NCBI GenBank assembly: GCA_021323315.1 | Contig: JAJTCQ010000007.1 | Coordinates: 1 to 57,879, forward strand | Direction of reading: 5' to 3' | From: Gaiellaceae bacterium | GTDB taxonomy: Bacteria; Actinomycetota; Thermoleophilia; Gaiellales; Gaiellaceae | DNA: 57,879 nucleotides | Shown: positions 16,222 through 25,755 of the stretch, one piece after another | How positions within the stretch are numbered: position 1 is the stretch's first letter | How the letters are laid out: each line of letters begins with the position of its first letter | Position numbers and translations under genes: made by a program | Notes under the pieces: model-generated | What the model was told of the DNA's origin: nothing | Seen by the model: only the letters and a program-made list of their open reading frames with translations | Database searches by the model: none

Positions 16222-16773
16222 TCAGCCCCGCCTCGCTCTGCGCTCGGCCTCGACGCGGATGCTCTCGAGCGACGCCGCAACCGTCGCCTCCCAGGTGCGT
16301 GCGACGGCCGCACCCCAGAGCCGCCCGAGCGTCCAGAGATCGGTGCCGAGCTCCCCCGAGTACAGAAGCTCGGTCTCGTCGTCCACCTCGGTCAGCACGA
16401 AGGTCTCGAAGACGTGCGGCACCGGGCCGCGCACGAGGCGAAAATGGATGCACTCCGGGGGCTCGAACCGGACCGTCTCGACCGTCGTAGCGGTGAGCCC
16501 GTAGGCGCGCGTGTGATGCGCAGCGAGAACGAAGCCGGCGCCGCGCTCGAGCACCTCGACCTTCTCCCGCACAGCCCGGGGCGCCTTCCCCAGATACGGC
16601 GTAGAGACCACCTCGAACACGATGTCGCGAGGGGCCGGGATCCGCACGGCGATCGGCCCGAGCGGTCGGTAGCGGCGTCCCACGCCGAGATCCACCGACA
16701 ACGAGCCACGTACGACGAGCGCCCAGACAAGCGTTCCGACACCTGCAACCCCGACGAGCGCTCGGATCCTCAT
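16222..16773 (-). CDS. SRPBCC (START-like) family protein with N-terminal membrane segment
   Basis: A 183-residue protein with a single hydrophobic N-terminal segment (about 3-22) and then a helix-grip SRPBCC domain (about 40-175). The domain shows IPAPRDIVFEVVSTPYLG, a run of strands with ERGAGFVLAAHHT, ETVRFEPPECIHFRLVRGPVPHVFETF and a long C-terminal helix. Such domains bind hydrophobic ligands; no ligand or enzyme activity can be named. It is divergent from plsY with only 12 bp between the two ATG codons, so each promoter must lie inside the other gene or the start assignments are off. Confidence 0.75.
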   Translation of the reverse strand: MRIRALVGVAGVGTLVWALVVRGSLSVDLGVGRRYRPLGPIAVRIPAPRDIVFEVVSTPYLGKAPRAVREKVEVLERGAGFVLAAHHTRAYGLTATTVETVRFEPPECIHFRLVRGPVPHVFETFVLTEVDDETELLYSGELGTDLWTLGRLWGAAVARTWEATVAASLESIRVEAERRARRG

Positions 16774-16785
16774 GATTCATTCCTC

Positions 16786-17418
16786 ATGCGGGCCATCCGC
16801 CTCCTCGTCGCTGCCGGTGCCGGGTACCTGCTCGGGACCGTACCCTCGGCCGACATCGTGTCGCGCGTGGCGACGGGAGGGCGCGTGAACCTGCGCGAGA
16901 CCGGGAGCCGAAACCCCGGCGCCGTCAATGCGGGGCGCGTGCTCGGCGCGGGCTCGGGGCGAGCGGTGATGGTCGCCGACGTCGGGAAGGCGTACGCGGG
17001 GTGCGCCTGCGGCCATGCCATCGCGGGCGATCTCGGCGCGCACGTCGCGGGCGTCGGCGCAGTCGTCGGTCACTGCTACCCGTTCCCGAAAGGCTTCGAC
17101 GGCGGCAAGGGCCTGGCGACGAGCTTCGGCCAGTGCCTGTACACCTTCCCCGTTGCGGCCCCTCTCGACCTCGTTCTCGCGCTCGGCGTGGCCAGGATCC
17201 CTGGACTCCCGCGTCCAGGGCTCGTCTCGACCGCCGTCGCGTCGGGCGGCTGGCTCGTCATGAGCCTCGTCTGGTGGCGTCGGCGACTGCCGAACTCGTG
17301 GGGCCCGAGACCGAGCGCCGCGCTGTTCGTCGCGAACTGCGCGACGGTCGGCGTCATTGCATCGCGCTTCGTGATCGCACATCGCCGCGGACACCCCGAC
17401 GAGCTGGAGCCGCACTGA
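16786..17418 (+). CDS. plsY: Glycerol-3-phosphate acyltransferase PlsY
   Basis: PlsY uses acyl-phosphate to acylate glycerol-3-phosphate at the inner membrane, the first step in phospholipid synthesis. The 210-residue protein has several hydrophobic segments and the three PlsY motifs in altered form: GSRNPGAVNAGRVLG (usual GSGNIGATNVLR), VGHCYPFPKGFDGGKGLATSFG (GGKG phosphate loop), and a C-terminal region with an Asn-containing helix. The sequence is more divergent than typical PlsY. The start is ATG 16786; the frame is open further upstream but that is a shadow of fdhD and the SRPBCC gene. Its stop overlaps the degV start. Confidence 0.82.
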   Translation: MRAIRLLVAAGAGYLLGTVPSADIVSRVATGGRVNLRETGSRNPGAVNAGRVLGAGSGRAVMVADVGKAYAGCACGHAIAGDLGAHVAGVGAVVGHCYPFPKGFDGGKGLATSFGQCLYTFPVAAPLDLVLALGVARIPGLPRPGLVSTAVASGGWLVMSLVWWRRRLPNSWGPRPSAALFVANCATVGVIASRFVIAHRRGHPDELEPH

Positions 17419-18203
17419 CGCTCGTCACGCTCTGCACCGACTCGAGCTCGCTGGTCTCGCCGACCGCGGCCGCCGAGCTCGGCGTCGAGCTCGTGCCGAT
17501 CCCGGTGACGCTCGACCAGGAGCCGTTCGACGGGACGACCGATGCGTTCTACGCGGGCATGCGCAAGGGTGCCGTCGCGACGACGTCAGTGCCGAGCCCA
17601 GGCGCCTTCGTCGACGTGTACGAGCGAGCCCAGGCGCGAGGCGCGACGAGCGTCCTCTCCCTCCACCTCGACCGCAGGATCTCCGGCGTGTCCGAGGCAG
17701 CCGCACTCGCCGCGCGCGAGACCACGATTCCCGTCCGCGTCGTCTCCCTGCCGACGGTGAGCTACGGCGTCGGACTATGCGTGCGCGCCGCGTCCGCCGC
17801 ACTCCGCGGCGGGGCGACGGTGAGCACTGCGGCGGCCGAGGCCGAACGGATCGCGACGACGCTCGACAACGTCCTCGTCGCGCGCTCGGCGCCGGGCGGA
17901 CGCGTATCGGCAGCCGACGAGTGGACGATCCTGCGCTTCGCGGCCGGGGAGGCCGCAATGCTCTCGACGCATGCAACGGTCGAGGAAGCCACGGCCATCA
18001 TGGGCCGGCGGATCCTCCGCGGGCGACCCGGTCTCGTGGCGGTCGGACATGCCGGCGCGGAGCTCGAGGCGGCCGCCGACGGGCTCGCACACGACCTCGT
18101 CGATGCCGTCGCCGCGGTGGAGCGTTACCGCGTCACACCCAGCGTCGGGGCCCACACGGGCCCCGACAGCTTCGGTGCGTTCTGGTGGCCAGCGGCTCGC
18201 TAG
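17415..18203 (+). CDS. DegV family fatty-acid-binding protein, probable CTG start
   Basis: DegV proteins bind fatty acids and in Firmicutes act as FakB partners of a fatty-acid kinase. The 262-residue protein has the N-terminal CTDSSSLVS loop, GTTDAFYAGMRKG, TTSVPSPGAFVDVYERA, the SLHLDRRISGVSEAA helix and a VGAHTGPDSFGAFWW C-terminus with the conserved HTGP. No ATG, GTG or TTG precedes the conserved N-terminus in frame. The only plausible start is CTG 17415, overlapping the plsY stop as CTGA with a GGAG ribosome-binding site 5 nt upstream. Coupling to plsY makes sense, since DegV/FakB ligands feed acyl-phosphate to PlsY. Confidence 0.85.
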   Translation: MTLVTLCTDSSSLVSPTAAAELGVELVPIPVTLDQEPFDGTTDAFYAGMRKGAVATTSVPSPGAFVDVYERAQARGATSVLSLHLDRRISGVSEAAALAARETTIPVRVVSLPTVSYGVGLCVRAASAALRGGATVSTAAAEAERIATTLDNVLVARSAPGGRVSAADEWTILRFAAGEAAMLSTHATVEEATAIMGRRILRGRPGLVAVGHAGAELEAAADGLAHDLVDAVAAVERYRVTPSVGAHTGPDSFGAFWWPAAR

Positions 18204-18754
18204 GTCGCGTTCGCGCAGATCGCGAAGACCGTGATCGACCACGTGCCGTTCGTCGCGACGACCTCGCGGCCGACCGCGCGGTAAATGTTGTCGTTGTCGG
18301 GATACGACGCCTGAATGGCGACGCTGACTGGCGGCGACCCGCCCACTCCCGTGCCGTTCAGGCGGGCGCCACCACCGACGAGCCGCTTCCCGGTGGGACA
18401 GGCCATCTGCCCACTCTTCGGACTTGCCGAGCTCGTCGCCGACGTGACCTCGACACGCTCCACGCCACTCACGCCGGGCGGCCCCGCCGGACCTGCAGGC
18501 CCGGCGGGCCCGGCAGGGATCGACCCTGCGCGGAAGTCCGCCCGAACGAGCGATCCGTTCGCGACCTTGATCGAGGTCACCGCGTTCCGCGCGATCTTCG
18601 GATTGGTGACCGCCGCAGTCCTGAGCTGTGCGGGGCCGACGCTGTTCCTCGGTACCTGCAATGCCGTCGCGTAGCCCGTGCCGCCGAGCGCAACCAGCAA
18701 CGCGATGCACGAGATCACAAGCCCTGGCGATGGGCGCCATACGGAGATCTTCAT
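18200..18754 (-). CDS. Secreted collagen-triplet protein, Thermoleophilia-type
   Basis: A 184-residue exported protein of unknown function. The N-terminus PSPGLVISCIALLVALGGTGYA is a signal sequence or anchor of a type I associate with Thermoleophilia surface proteins. It is followed by short repeats of the form SVGPAQLRTAAVTNPKIARNAV and a collagen-like run of Gly-Pro-Ala triplets (about 81-95), then a C-terminal domain with two Cys. The start ATG 18754 has a GGAGG site 7 nt upstream, so it is a leadered gene. It is convergent with degV; the two stop codons share the bases CTAG. Confidence 0.8.
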   Translation of the reverse strand: MKISVWRPSPGLVISCIALLVALGGTGYATALQVPRNSVGPAQLRTAAVTNPKIARNAVTSIKVANGSLVRADFRAGSIPAGPAGPAGPAGPPGVSGVERVEVTSATSSASPKSGQMACPTGKRLVGGGARLNGTGVGGSPPVSVAIQASYPDNDNIYRAVGREVVATNGTWSITVFAICANAT

Positions 18755-18829
18755 CGAGTACCTCCCGTCGTCGTATCGTCGGCGTCCGACCGTAACGACG
18801 GGATATGACGGTCCTGTTAGAGGCGCGCG

Positions 18830-20656
<1,827 letters not shown>

Positions 20657-20671
20657 AGTTTCGTCAGCGAG

Positions 20672-20712
20672 CAAGACCGCCATCCGCGAGTGCGGATGCC
20701 GGTCGCGCGAAA
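20672..20712 (+). repeat. Palindromic element, copy 1 (upstream of glmS)
   Basis: The element reads CAAGACCGCCATCCGCGAGT followed by GCGGATGCCGGTCGCGCGAAA on the plus strand. It folds as GACCG/CGGTC, an internal loop CC/GC, ATCCGC/GCGGAT and a GAGT tetraloop. It matches the copy inside guaA at 35 of 41 positions. It lies in the glmS leader, in antisense orientation to glmS. Confidence 0.7.
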
Positions 20713-20793
20713 AATCCCTGAAGGCGTCCGCTTCGCGGCCACGCCCTCGTTGTCGACATGTCAACGCTCATCCAAGCCTCAGTAAACGCGAAA

Positions 20794-20821
20794 GAGCCCG
20801 GCGGCGCCCTCCGTCGGGCTC
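20794..20821 (-). terminator. Rho-independent terminator after glmM
   Basis: On the minus strand GAGCCCGACGG and CCGCCGGGCTC pair (10 of 11) around a 6-nt loop and are followed by TTTCGCGTTT. The stem begins inside the glmM stop codon and separates glmM from glmS. Confidence 0.7.
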
Positions 20822-22076
20822 AGCCGAGCTCTCTTTCCACGAGCGCGGCGATGCTAGCACACAGCTTTTCTGCATCTTCCGTATTTTCCGCCTCGGCCAG
20901 GACGCGCACGACGGGTTCCGTACCGGACGGCCGTACGAGCACGCGGCCGCGAGCGCCGAGCTCGGCATTCAGGCGGTCAGACTCGTCGAGGATCGCGGGC
21001 GTCAGCTCGCGGCGTGCGACGGCGACGTTCCGCTTCGCCTGAGGGAAGCGGGGCATCGCCGCAGCGGCCTCGCTGAGCGAGCCACCCTCGAGCGCGCGAC
21101 AGAGCAGGAGCGCGGCTGCCAGCCCGTCGCCGGTCGCGTGGTTTCCGAGCCAGATCACGTGACCGGACTGCTCTCCACCGAGGAGGCCACCTTCCTGCCG
21201 GAGCGCCTCCGAGACGTACCGGTCGCCGACCGGCGTCGTCACGACCCGGATGTCGTTCTCCTCCATCAGGGCGTGGAACCCGAGGTTCGTCATGACCGTG
21301 ACGGCGACGACTTCGACCCCCAGCGCGAGCGCGAGGATGGTGAGGATCTGGTCACCGTCGACGATCTCGCCGCGCTCGTCGACCGCGAGCATCCGATCCC
21401 CGTCGCCGTCGAAGGCGATCCCGAAGTCGAGGCATTCGCGCGTGACGAGGTCCTGCAAGGCGGCGAGGTCCGTCGCGCCGCAGCCGACGTTGATGTTGGA
21501 ACCGTCCGGGTTCGCGCCGATGGCGTGCACCTCGGCGCCGAGCCGCTCGAAGGCGGCCGGCGCGAGGGCAGAGAAGGCACCGTTCGCGCAGTCGACGCCG
21601 ATCCGCATTTCCGAGAGATCCGAACCACACGCGAGGACGACCTGGTCGATGTATGCCTCGGCGATGTGATCGACCTCTTCGATCGAGCCACCGCCCGGAC
21701 CCGCGGCGTCGAGCAGCGACTCGATCTCCTCTTCCTGCTCGTCGACGAGCTTCCCGCCGCCGCGGAAGACCTTGACCCCGTTGTACTCGGGCGGGTTGTG
21801 CGAGGCGGAGACCACGATGCCGAGGTCGTGAGCCAGGAACGCGACCGCGGGCGTGGGCAGGACACCGCCGAGAACGGCATGTCCGCCTGCGGCGGAGATC
21901 CCACGGGCCACCGACTGCTCGAACTTGGGGCCGGAGCGCCTCGTGTCGCGGCCGACCAGCACGCGTCCGCCGCCCGCCCACAGTGCGGCGGCCTTCCCGA
22001 TCCGCTCGACGAGATCCGGCGTCAGGTCGACGCCGACGACGCCCCGCACACCGTCGGTCCCGAAATGCCGCCGCAC
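20820..22076 (-). CDS. glmM: Phosphoglucosamine mutase
   Basis: GlmM converts glucosamine-6-phosphate to glucosamine-1-phosphate, the step after GlmS. The 418-residue protein starts with RRHFGTDGVRG and has the phosphoserine loop SASHNP (S92), the metal loop FDGDGDR, the sugar loop GGEQSGH and the phosphate-binding RPSGTEP near the C-terminus. It is about 25 residues shorter than typical GlmM (about 445). The start is GTG 22076, 11 nt after the rpsI stop, in the actinobacterial order rplM-rpsI-glmM. Confidence 0.95.
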   Translation of the reverse strand: MRRHFGTDGVRGVVGVDLTPDLVERIGKAAALWAGGGRVLVGRDTRRSGPKFEQSVARGISAAGGHAVLGGVLPTPAVAFLAHDLGIVVSASHNPPEYNGVKVFRGGGKLVDEQEEEIESLLDAAGPGGGSIEEVDHIAEAYIDQVVLACGSDLSEMRIGVDCANGAFSALAPAAFERLGAEVHAIGANPDGSNINVGCGATDLAALQDLVTRECLDFGIAFDGDGDRMLAVDERGEIVDGDQILTILALALGVEVVAVTVMTNLGFHALMEENDIRVVTTPVGDRYVSEALRQEGGLLGGEQSGHVIWLGNHATGDGLAAALLLCRALEGGSLSEAAAAMPRFPQAKRNVAVARRELTPAILDESDRLNAELGARGRVLVRPSGTEPVVRVLAEAENTEDAEKLCASIAALVERELG

Positions 22077-22087
22077 GGCGGGCGAAC

Positions 22088-22483
22088 CTACCTCTTCGAG
22101 AACTGAGGGGCCTTGCGGGCCTTGTGCAGGCCGGCCTTCTTGCGCTCCACGATGCGAGCATCGCGCGTCAGGAAGCCCTGGCGCTTGAGCGGCACGCGCA
22201 TCTCCGGGTCGGCCTCGACGAGCGCCCGGGCGATGCCGTGCCGGATCGCGCCGGCCTGACCCGACGGGCCGCCGCCGGCGACACGGACGCGGAGGTCGTA
22301 CGTGGTCGCGGCTTCCGCGACCTCGAGCGGCGCGAGCACCATCTTGCGGTGCACCGCGCGGGGGAAGTACTCGTCGAGCGTCCGGCCGTTGATCCAGGTC
22401 TTGCCGTCGCCCGGGCGCAGGATCACGCGCGCGACCGACGTCTTCCGCTTCCCGGTGCCGAGATACTGGGCGATCTCGCTCAC
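22088..22483 (-). CDS. rpsI: 30S ribosomal protein S9
   Basis: S9 binds the 3' major domain of 16S rRNA and its C-terminal tail reaches the P-site tRNA. The 131-residue protein shows [12 protein letters not shown] near the N-terminus, [19 protein letters not shown] in the middle, and the hallmark C-terminus [14 protein letters not shown], ending in the conserved SKR. The start GTG 22483 overlaps the rplM stop as GTGA. Confidence 0.97.
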   Translation of the reverse strand: MSEIAQYLGTGKRKTSVARVILRPGDGKTWINGRTLDEYFPRAVHRKMVLAPLEVAEAATTYDLRVRVAGGGPSGQAGAIRHGIARALVEADPEMRVPLKRQGFLTRDARIVERKKAGLHKARKAPQFSKR

Positions 22484-22911
22484 GAGAGCTCCAGCTCCTT
22501 GGGTGCCTGGGCCGCGTGCGGGTGGTCGGGGCCGGCGTAGACCTTCAGCTTCGTGAGCTGGGCCGCCGCGAGCTTGTTCTTCGGGAGCATCCCCTTGACC
22601 GCCTTGCGGATGACCTCGGTCGGCCGGCGCTCGAGCTGCTCGCGCAGCGTGCGCTGCTTGATTCCGCCGGGGTAGCCGGAGTGACGGTAGTAGATCTTCG
22701 TGTCGAGCTTCGAGCCGGTCACCGCGATCTTCTCGGCGTTCACGACGATGACGAAGTCGCCCGTGTCGACGTGCGGCGTGTAGGCCGGCTTGCCCTTGCC
22801 CCGGAGCAGGTCTGCGATGCGGGTCGCCAGGCGCCCGAGGGTCTGCCCCTCGGCGTCGACGAGGAACCACTCACGCTGGATCTCTCCGGGCTTGGCCGTG
22901 TACGTCTTCAT
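22480..22911 (-). CDS. rplM: 50S ribosomal protein L13
   Basis: L13 is an early assembly protein of the large subunit. The 143-residue protein begins [20 protein letters not shown] and contains [46 protein letters not shown] and [11 protein letters not shown], all typical. The start is ATG 22911; the frame is open further upstream, but the conserved N-terminus fixes it. The leader contains a hairpin and a possible -10 box at 22949-22954. Confidence 0.97.
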   Translation of the reverse strand: MKTYTAKPGEIQREWFLVDAEGQTLGRLATRIADLLRGKGKPAYTPHVDTGDFVIVVNAEKIAVTGSKLDTKIYYRHSGYPGGIKQRTLREQLERRPTEVIRKAVKGMLPKNKLAAAQLTKLKVYAGPDHPHAAQAPKELELS

Positions 22912-22948
22912 CACAGAAAGAGGGCGGACTCGCCGCCCGCCGGCGGGG

Positions 22949-22954
22949 AGTCTA
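22949..22954 (-). promoter_or_regulatory. Possible -10 box (TAGACT) and structured leader of rplM-rpsI-glmM
   Basis: TAGACT on the minus strand lies 37 nt from the L13 ATG. The leader between them can fold with GACTC (22946-22950) pairing GAGTC (22926-22930) around a GC-rich inner hairpin. Ribosomal-protein leaders often bind their own product, but no known L13 leader consensus is recognisable here. Confidence 0.35.
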
Positions 22955-23062
22955 GCACTTGCCAACTAGCCGAATGGCTGACCCGACTGGTCGTGAGTCC
23001 CGTTGTAGTGCGCGAGGAGGTCGGCGACGATTCGTGCGACCTGTCACGTCTGCTTGGGGAGA

Positions 23063-24451
23063 ATGGGTCTGCGGCGACATACGGTGACGATTACTGCGGT
23101 CCTCGTGTCGAGTGCGGCGACGGTGCTCGTCGCCACGATCCCGGCGGTCGACTTCGCGTATCGCAGGCCAGCACTCCACGTCGCACTGGAGACGTCGGCG
23201 TACCTCGTCGCCCTTCTGGCCTCGTTCCTGGTATTCGGCAGGTTCAGGCGCAGTCACGCGATGCCCGATCTCCTCCTCGTCACTGCGCTGGCGTCCCTTG
23301 CCGGAGCAAATCTCGTGGCAGCGGTGTCCGCAGCGACCGAGACTCCGTCGCGGTTCGACACGTGGGCGCCCATCGCTGGGCGAGTACTCGGCAGCGTGCT
23401 GTTCACGGCGGCAGCGTTCACGCCCGCGGTGCGACTACCGCGCCATCGTGCTGCGGCCGTCGCCGCCCTCGCGAGCCTCGGCGCGATCCTGGGCGGCGTC
23501 GCAATCACCGTCGCATTACTCGGAACAAGACTTCCCGTCGGCGTCGAGACCGAGCTCGCCGGTGACCCGGGCCGCCCGGATCTCGACGGCCATCCGGTCG
23601 TGCTCGCGGTCCAGCTCGTGACCATGGCGCTCTTCGCCGCCGCAGTCATCGGCTTCTCGGCCCGCTACGCGAGAACCGGCGACGAGCTCATGCGCTGGCT
23701 GGGGCTCGGTGCTGTGTTCGCGTGCTTCGCACGCATCAACTACTTCCTCTACCCGTCCCTGTACTCGGACTGGGTGTATACGGGAGACCTCTTTCGGCTG
23801 CTCTTCTACGTCGCGCTGCTCGTCGGCGCAGCACTTGAGATCCGGAGCTACTGGGAAAACGCGGCCCACTCGGCCGTCCTCGAGGAGCGCCGGCGAATCG
23901 CCCGCGATCTCCACGATGGAGCCGCGCAGGAGCTCTCCTTCATCCTTCGACGATTACGCGGCCTCGAGGACGTGGACGACGCGATACTTGCACCGGTCAC
24001 GGCAGCGGCGGAGCGGGGACTCGACGACTCGCGCCGTGCGATCGTCGCACTGTCCCGTCCTTTCGACGAGCGGTTGGACACCGCCCTCGCTGAGGCCGTC
24101 GAGCAGGTCGCAGCGCGGAGCGGGATCCGGCTCGCACTCGATGTATCGGAGGACGTGCGCGTGCGTCCACACGTGCGCGACGGCCTGATTCGGATCGCCT
24201 GCGAGGCGGTCAACAACGCTGCGAATCACTCTGGCGCGAGCGCGGTCGAGGTCGAGCTCCAGAACGCCGACTGCCTCCGTCTTCTCGTCACGGACAGGGG
24301 ATCCGGATTCGACCCGGCCGCCGTCGTCGCAGGCATTGGCGGCGGCTTCGGGCTCACGGGCATGCGCGAGCGCGCGGAGCAACTCGGCGCGCAGCTCACG
24401 ATCGACACGTCCCCGGGTGCCGGCACGCGCGTCGAGGTCGTCGTCTCATGA
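23063..24451 (+). CDS. Sensor histidine kinase, NarL/LiaS-type (HisKA_3)
   Basis: A 462-residue membrane kinase. The N-terminal half has about six to seven hydrophobic segments (residues about 10-255) and no extracytoplasmic domain of note, suggesting an intramembrane sensor. The HisKA_3 box is RRIARDLHDGAAQELSFILRRL with the phospho-accepting His, and the HATPase domain has EAVNNAANHSGASAV, DRGSGFDP and GGGFGLTGMRERAEQLG. It is paired with the response regulator at 24448 through an ATGA overlap. The start is uncertain: ATG 23063 directly follows GGGGAGA with no spacing, TTG 23054 or a later GTG are alternatives. The signal sensed is unknown. Confidence 0.85.
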   Translation: MGLRRHTVTITAVLVSSAATVLVATIPAVDFAYRRPALHVALETSAYLVALLASFLVFGRFRRSHAMPDLLLVTALASLAGANLVAAVSAATETPSRFDTWAPIAGRVLGSVLFTAAAFTPAVRLPRHRAAAVAALASLGAILGGVAITVALLGTRLPVGVETELAGDPGRPDLDGHPVVLAVQLVTMALFAAAVIGFSARYARTGDELMRWLGLGAVFACFARINYFLYPSLYSDWVYTGDLFRLLFYVALLVGAALEIRSYWENAAHSAVLEERRRIARDLHDGAAQELSFILRRLRGLEDVDDAILAPVTAAAERGLDDSRRAIVALSRPFDERLDTALAEAVEQVAARSGIRLALDVSEDVRVRPHVRDGLIRIACEAVNNAANHSGASAVEVELQNADCLRLLVTDRGSGFDPAAVVAGIGGGFGLTGMRERAEQLGAQLTIDTSPGAGTRVEVVVS

Positions 24452-25098
24452 ACGACCTGTCTGTCCGCGTCCTTCTCGCAGACGACCACGCGCCCACACG
24501 CGCCGACGTTCGAGAGATCCTCGAGGCCGATCGACGCTTCCACGTCGTCGCAGAGGCGGCCGATGCCGCGTCCGCCATCGAGAAGGCCGTGGACGAGCGA
24601 CCGGACGTCTGCCTGCTCGACATCCATATGCCCGGAGGCGGGGTCGCCGCCGCGTGGGAGATCAGCGCCCGGCTGCCGCAAGCGAAGATCGTGATGCTGA
24701 CGGTGTCCCGCGAAGACAGTCACCTGTTCACCGCGCTTCGCGCAGGTGCATCGGGCTACCTGCTCAAGGACATGGACGCGGCGCGGCTCCCACATGCGCT
24801 CCGAGACGTGCTCGAGGGGAAAGCGGCGATGCCGCGGGACCTCACTGCGCGCCTCGTGCAGGAGTTTCGAGACCGCGGTCCGCGCCGACGCACGGCGCTG
24901 GCCGATGGCCCGTACGCGACGCTGACGAGCCGCGAGTGGCAGGTGCTCGATCTCCTCCGCCAGGAGCTGAGCACCGCCGAGATTGCCCGTCGGCTGACGC
25001 TCTCGCCGGTGACGGTGCGCACCCACGTGAACAACATCCTCAAGAAGGTTCGAGCGCCGGATCGGAAGGCGCTGCTCGAGAGCTCGAACGAGCGTTGA
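24448..25098 (+). CDS. NarL/FixJ-family response regulator
   Basis: A 216-residue two-domain regulator. The receiver (1-125) has LADDH acidic residues at about 11-13, the phospho-acceptor D58 in CLLDIHMPGGG, T84 in MLTVSRED and K106 in GYLLKDMD. The LuxR-type helix-turn-helix is at about 153-212: LTSREWQVLDLLRQELSTAE then SPVTVRTHVNNILKKV. The ATG overlaps the kinase stop as ATGA, so the two form a cognate pair. It is followed by a GC-rich hairpin. Targets are unknown. Confidence 0.92.
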   Translation: MNDLSVRVLLADDHAPTRADVREILEADRRFHVVAEAADAASAIEKAVDERPDVCLLDIHMPGGGVAAAWEISARLPQAKIVMLTVSREDSHLFTALRAGASGYLLKDMDAARLPHALRDVLEGKAAMPRDLTARLVQEFRDRGPRRRTALADGPYATLTSREWQVLDLLRQELSTAEIARRLTLSPVTVRTHVNNILKKVRAPDRKALLESSNER

Positions 25099-25107
25099 GA
25101 GACTTCA

Positions 25108-25129
25108 GCGCCGGCCACGTTGCCGGCGC
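25108..25129 (+). terminator. Hairpin after the two-component genes
   Basis: Perfect 8-bp stem GCGCCGGC / GCCGGCGC with a 6-nt loop, 10 nt after the response regulator stop. No T-run follows. Confidence 0.5.
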
Positions 25130-25154
25130 GCCCGCGTTTCAGCAACATCGGGCG

Positions 25155-25619
25155 ATGGCGCGCCGTGACGGTGGGGCTCCTGCAATTCTGCTTGCGGACG
25201 ACCATCCGCTCGTTCGGAGCGCCGTGCGCGACGAGCTCGAGCGCGCCGGTTTTCGGGTCTGCGGCGAGGCAGGGTCTGCGGCGGAGGCGATCGCGCTCGC
25301 GGCCCGGGAGGCGCCTGATCTCTGCCTTCTCGACATCTCGATGCCGGGCGGGGGCTTCCACGCTGCCACAGGGATCCTGCTACGCGCCCCGTCGGCGAAG
25401 GTCGTGATGTTCACCGCTCACTCGAGCGAGGAGCATCTCCTGGAGGCGCTCCGGGCAGGCGCAAGCGGCTACCTGCTGAAGGACGACGATCCCACACGCC
25501 TCCCGATCATCCTGCGAGACGTCCTGGCCGGCGTTCCCGCGTTCCCGCGGAGGCTGATGCAGCCGGTAGTCCTCGCGGCGCGCACGGCACTCGGCCCGCC
25601 TGCGATCGCCCTCGAATGA
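25155..25619 (+). CDS. Stand-alone response regulator receiver domain
   Basis: A 154-residue protein that is essentially only a receiver: LLADDHPLV (acidic pair at about 15-16), phospho-acceptor D60 in CLLDISMPGGG, FTAHSSEEHL and GYLLKDDDPTR with the conserved lysine. It closely resembles the receiver of the preceding regulator (shared LRAGASGYLLKD and LLDI-MPGGG), suggesting duplication. About 25 residues follow the domain, but there is no helix-turn-helix in any frame downstream. It may be a phosphate sink or partner, or a copy that lost its DNA-binding domain. The start ATG 25155 is the best of several. Confidence 0.75.
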   Translation: MARRDGGAPAILLADDHPLVRSAVRDELERAGFRVCGEAGSAAEAIALAAREAPDLCLLDISMPGGGFHAATGILLRAPSAKVVMFTAHSSEEHLLEALRAGASGYLLKDDDPTRLPIILRDVLAGVPAFPRRLMQPVVLAARTALGPPAIALE

Positions 25620-25625
25620 GCGCTG

Positions 25626-25649
25626 GGGCGATGAGCGACTTCATCGCCC
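25626..25649 (+). terminator. Hairpin after the stand-alone receiver
   Basis: Perfect 9-bp stem GGGCGATGA / TCATCGCCC with a 6-nt loop, 7 nt after the stop codon. No T-run follows. Confidence 0.55.
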
Positions 25650-25755
25650 GAATCGCGCCTGGGGCCTTGTCGCGGACCCGAGGCTAGACCAGGCTTCGGC
25701 CGGTACCAGGCGGCCTGTGGGGAGTCGCCCCTTGCGGCAAGGAGAGGAGAAAGCT

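Noticed and set aside
17798-17820. A palindrome CCGC...GCGG inside degV resembling the glmS/guaA element
   Set aside because: Only the GC-rich stem is similar; the flanking CAAGACCG and CGGTC sequences are missing, so it is a coincidence of coding GC.
20657-20819. A glmS ribozyme upstream of glmS
   Set aside because: The leader is short and has none of the ribozyme's conserved core; it holds a terminator and the palindromic repeat.
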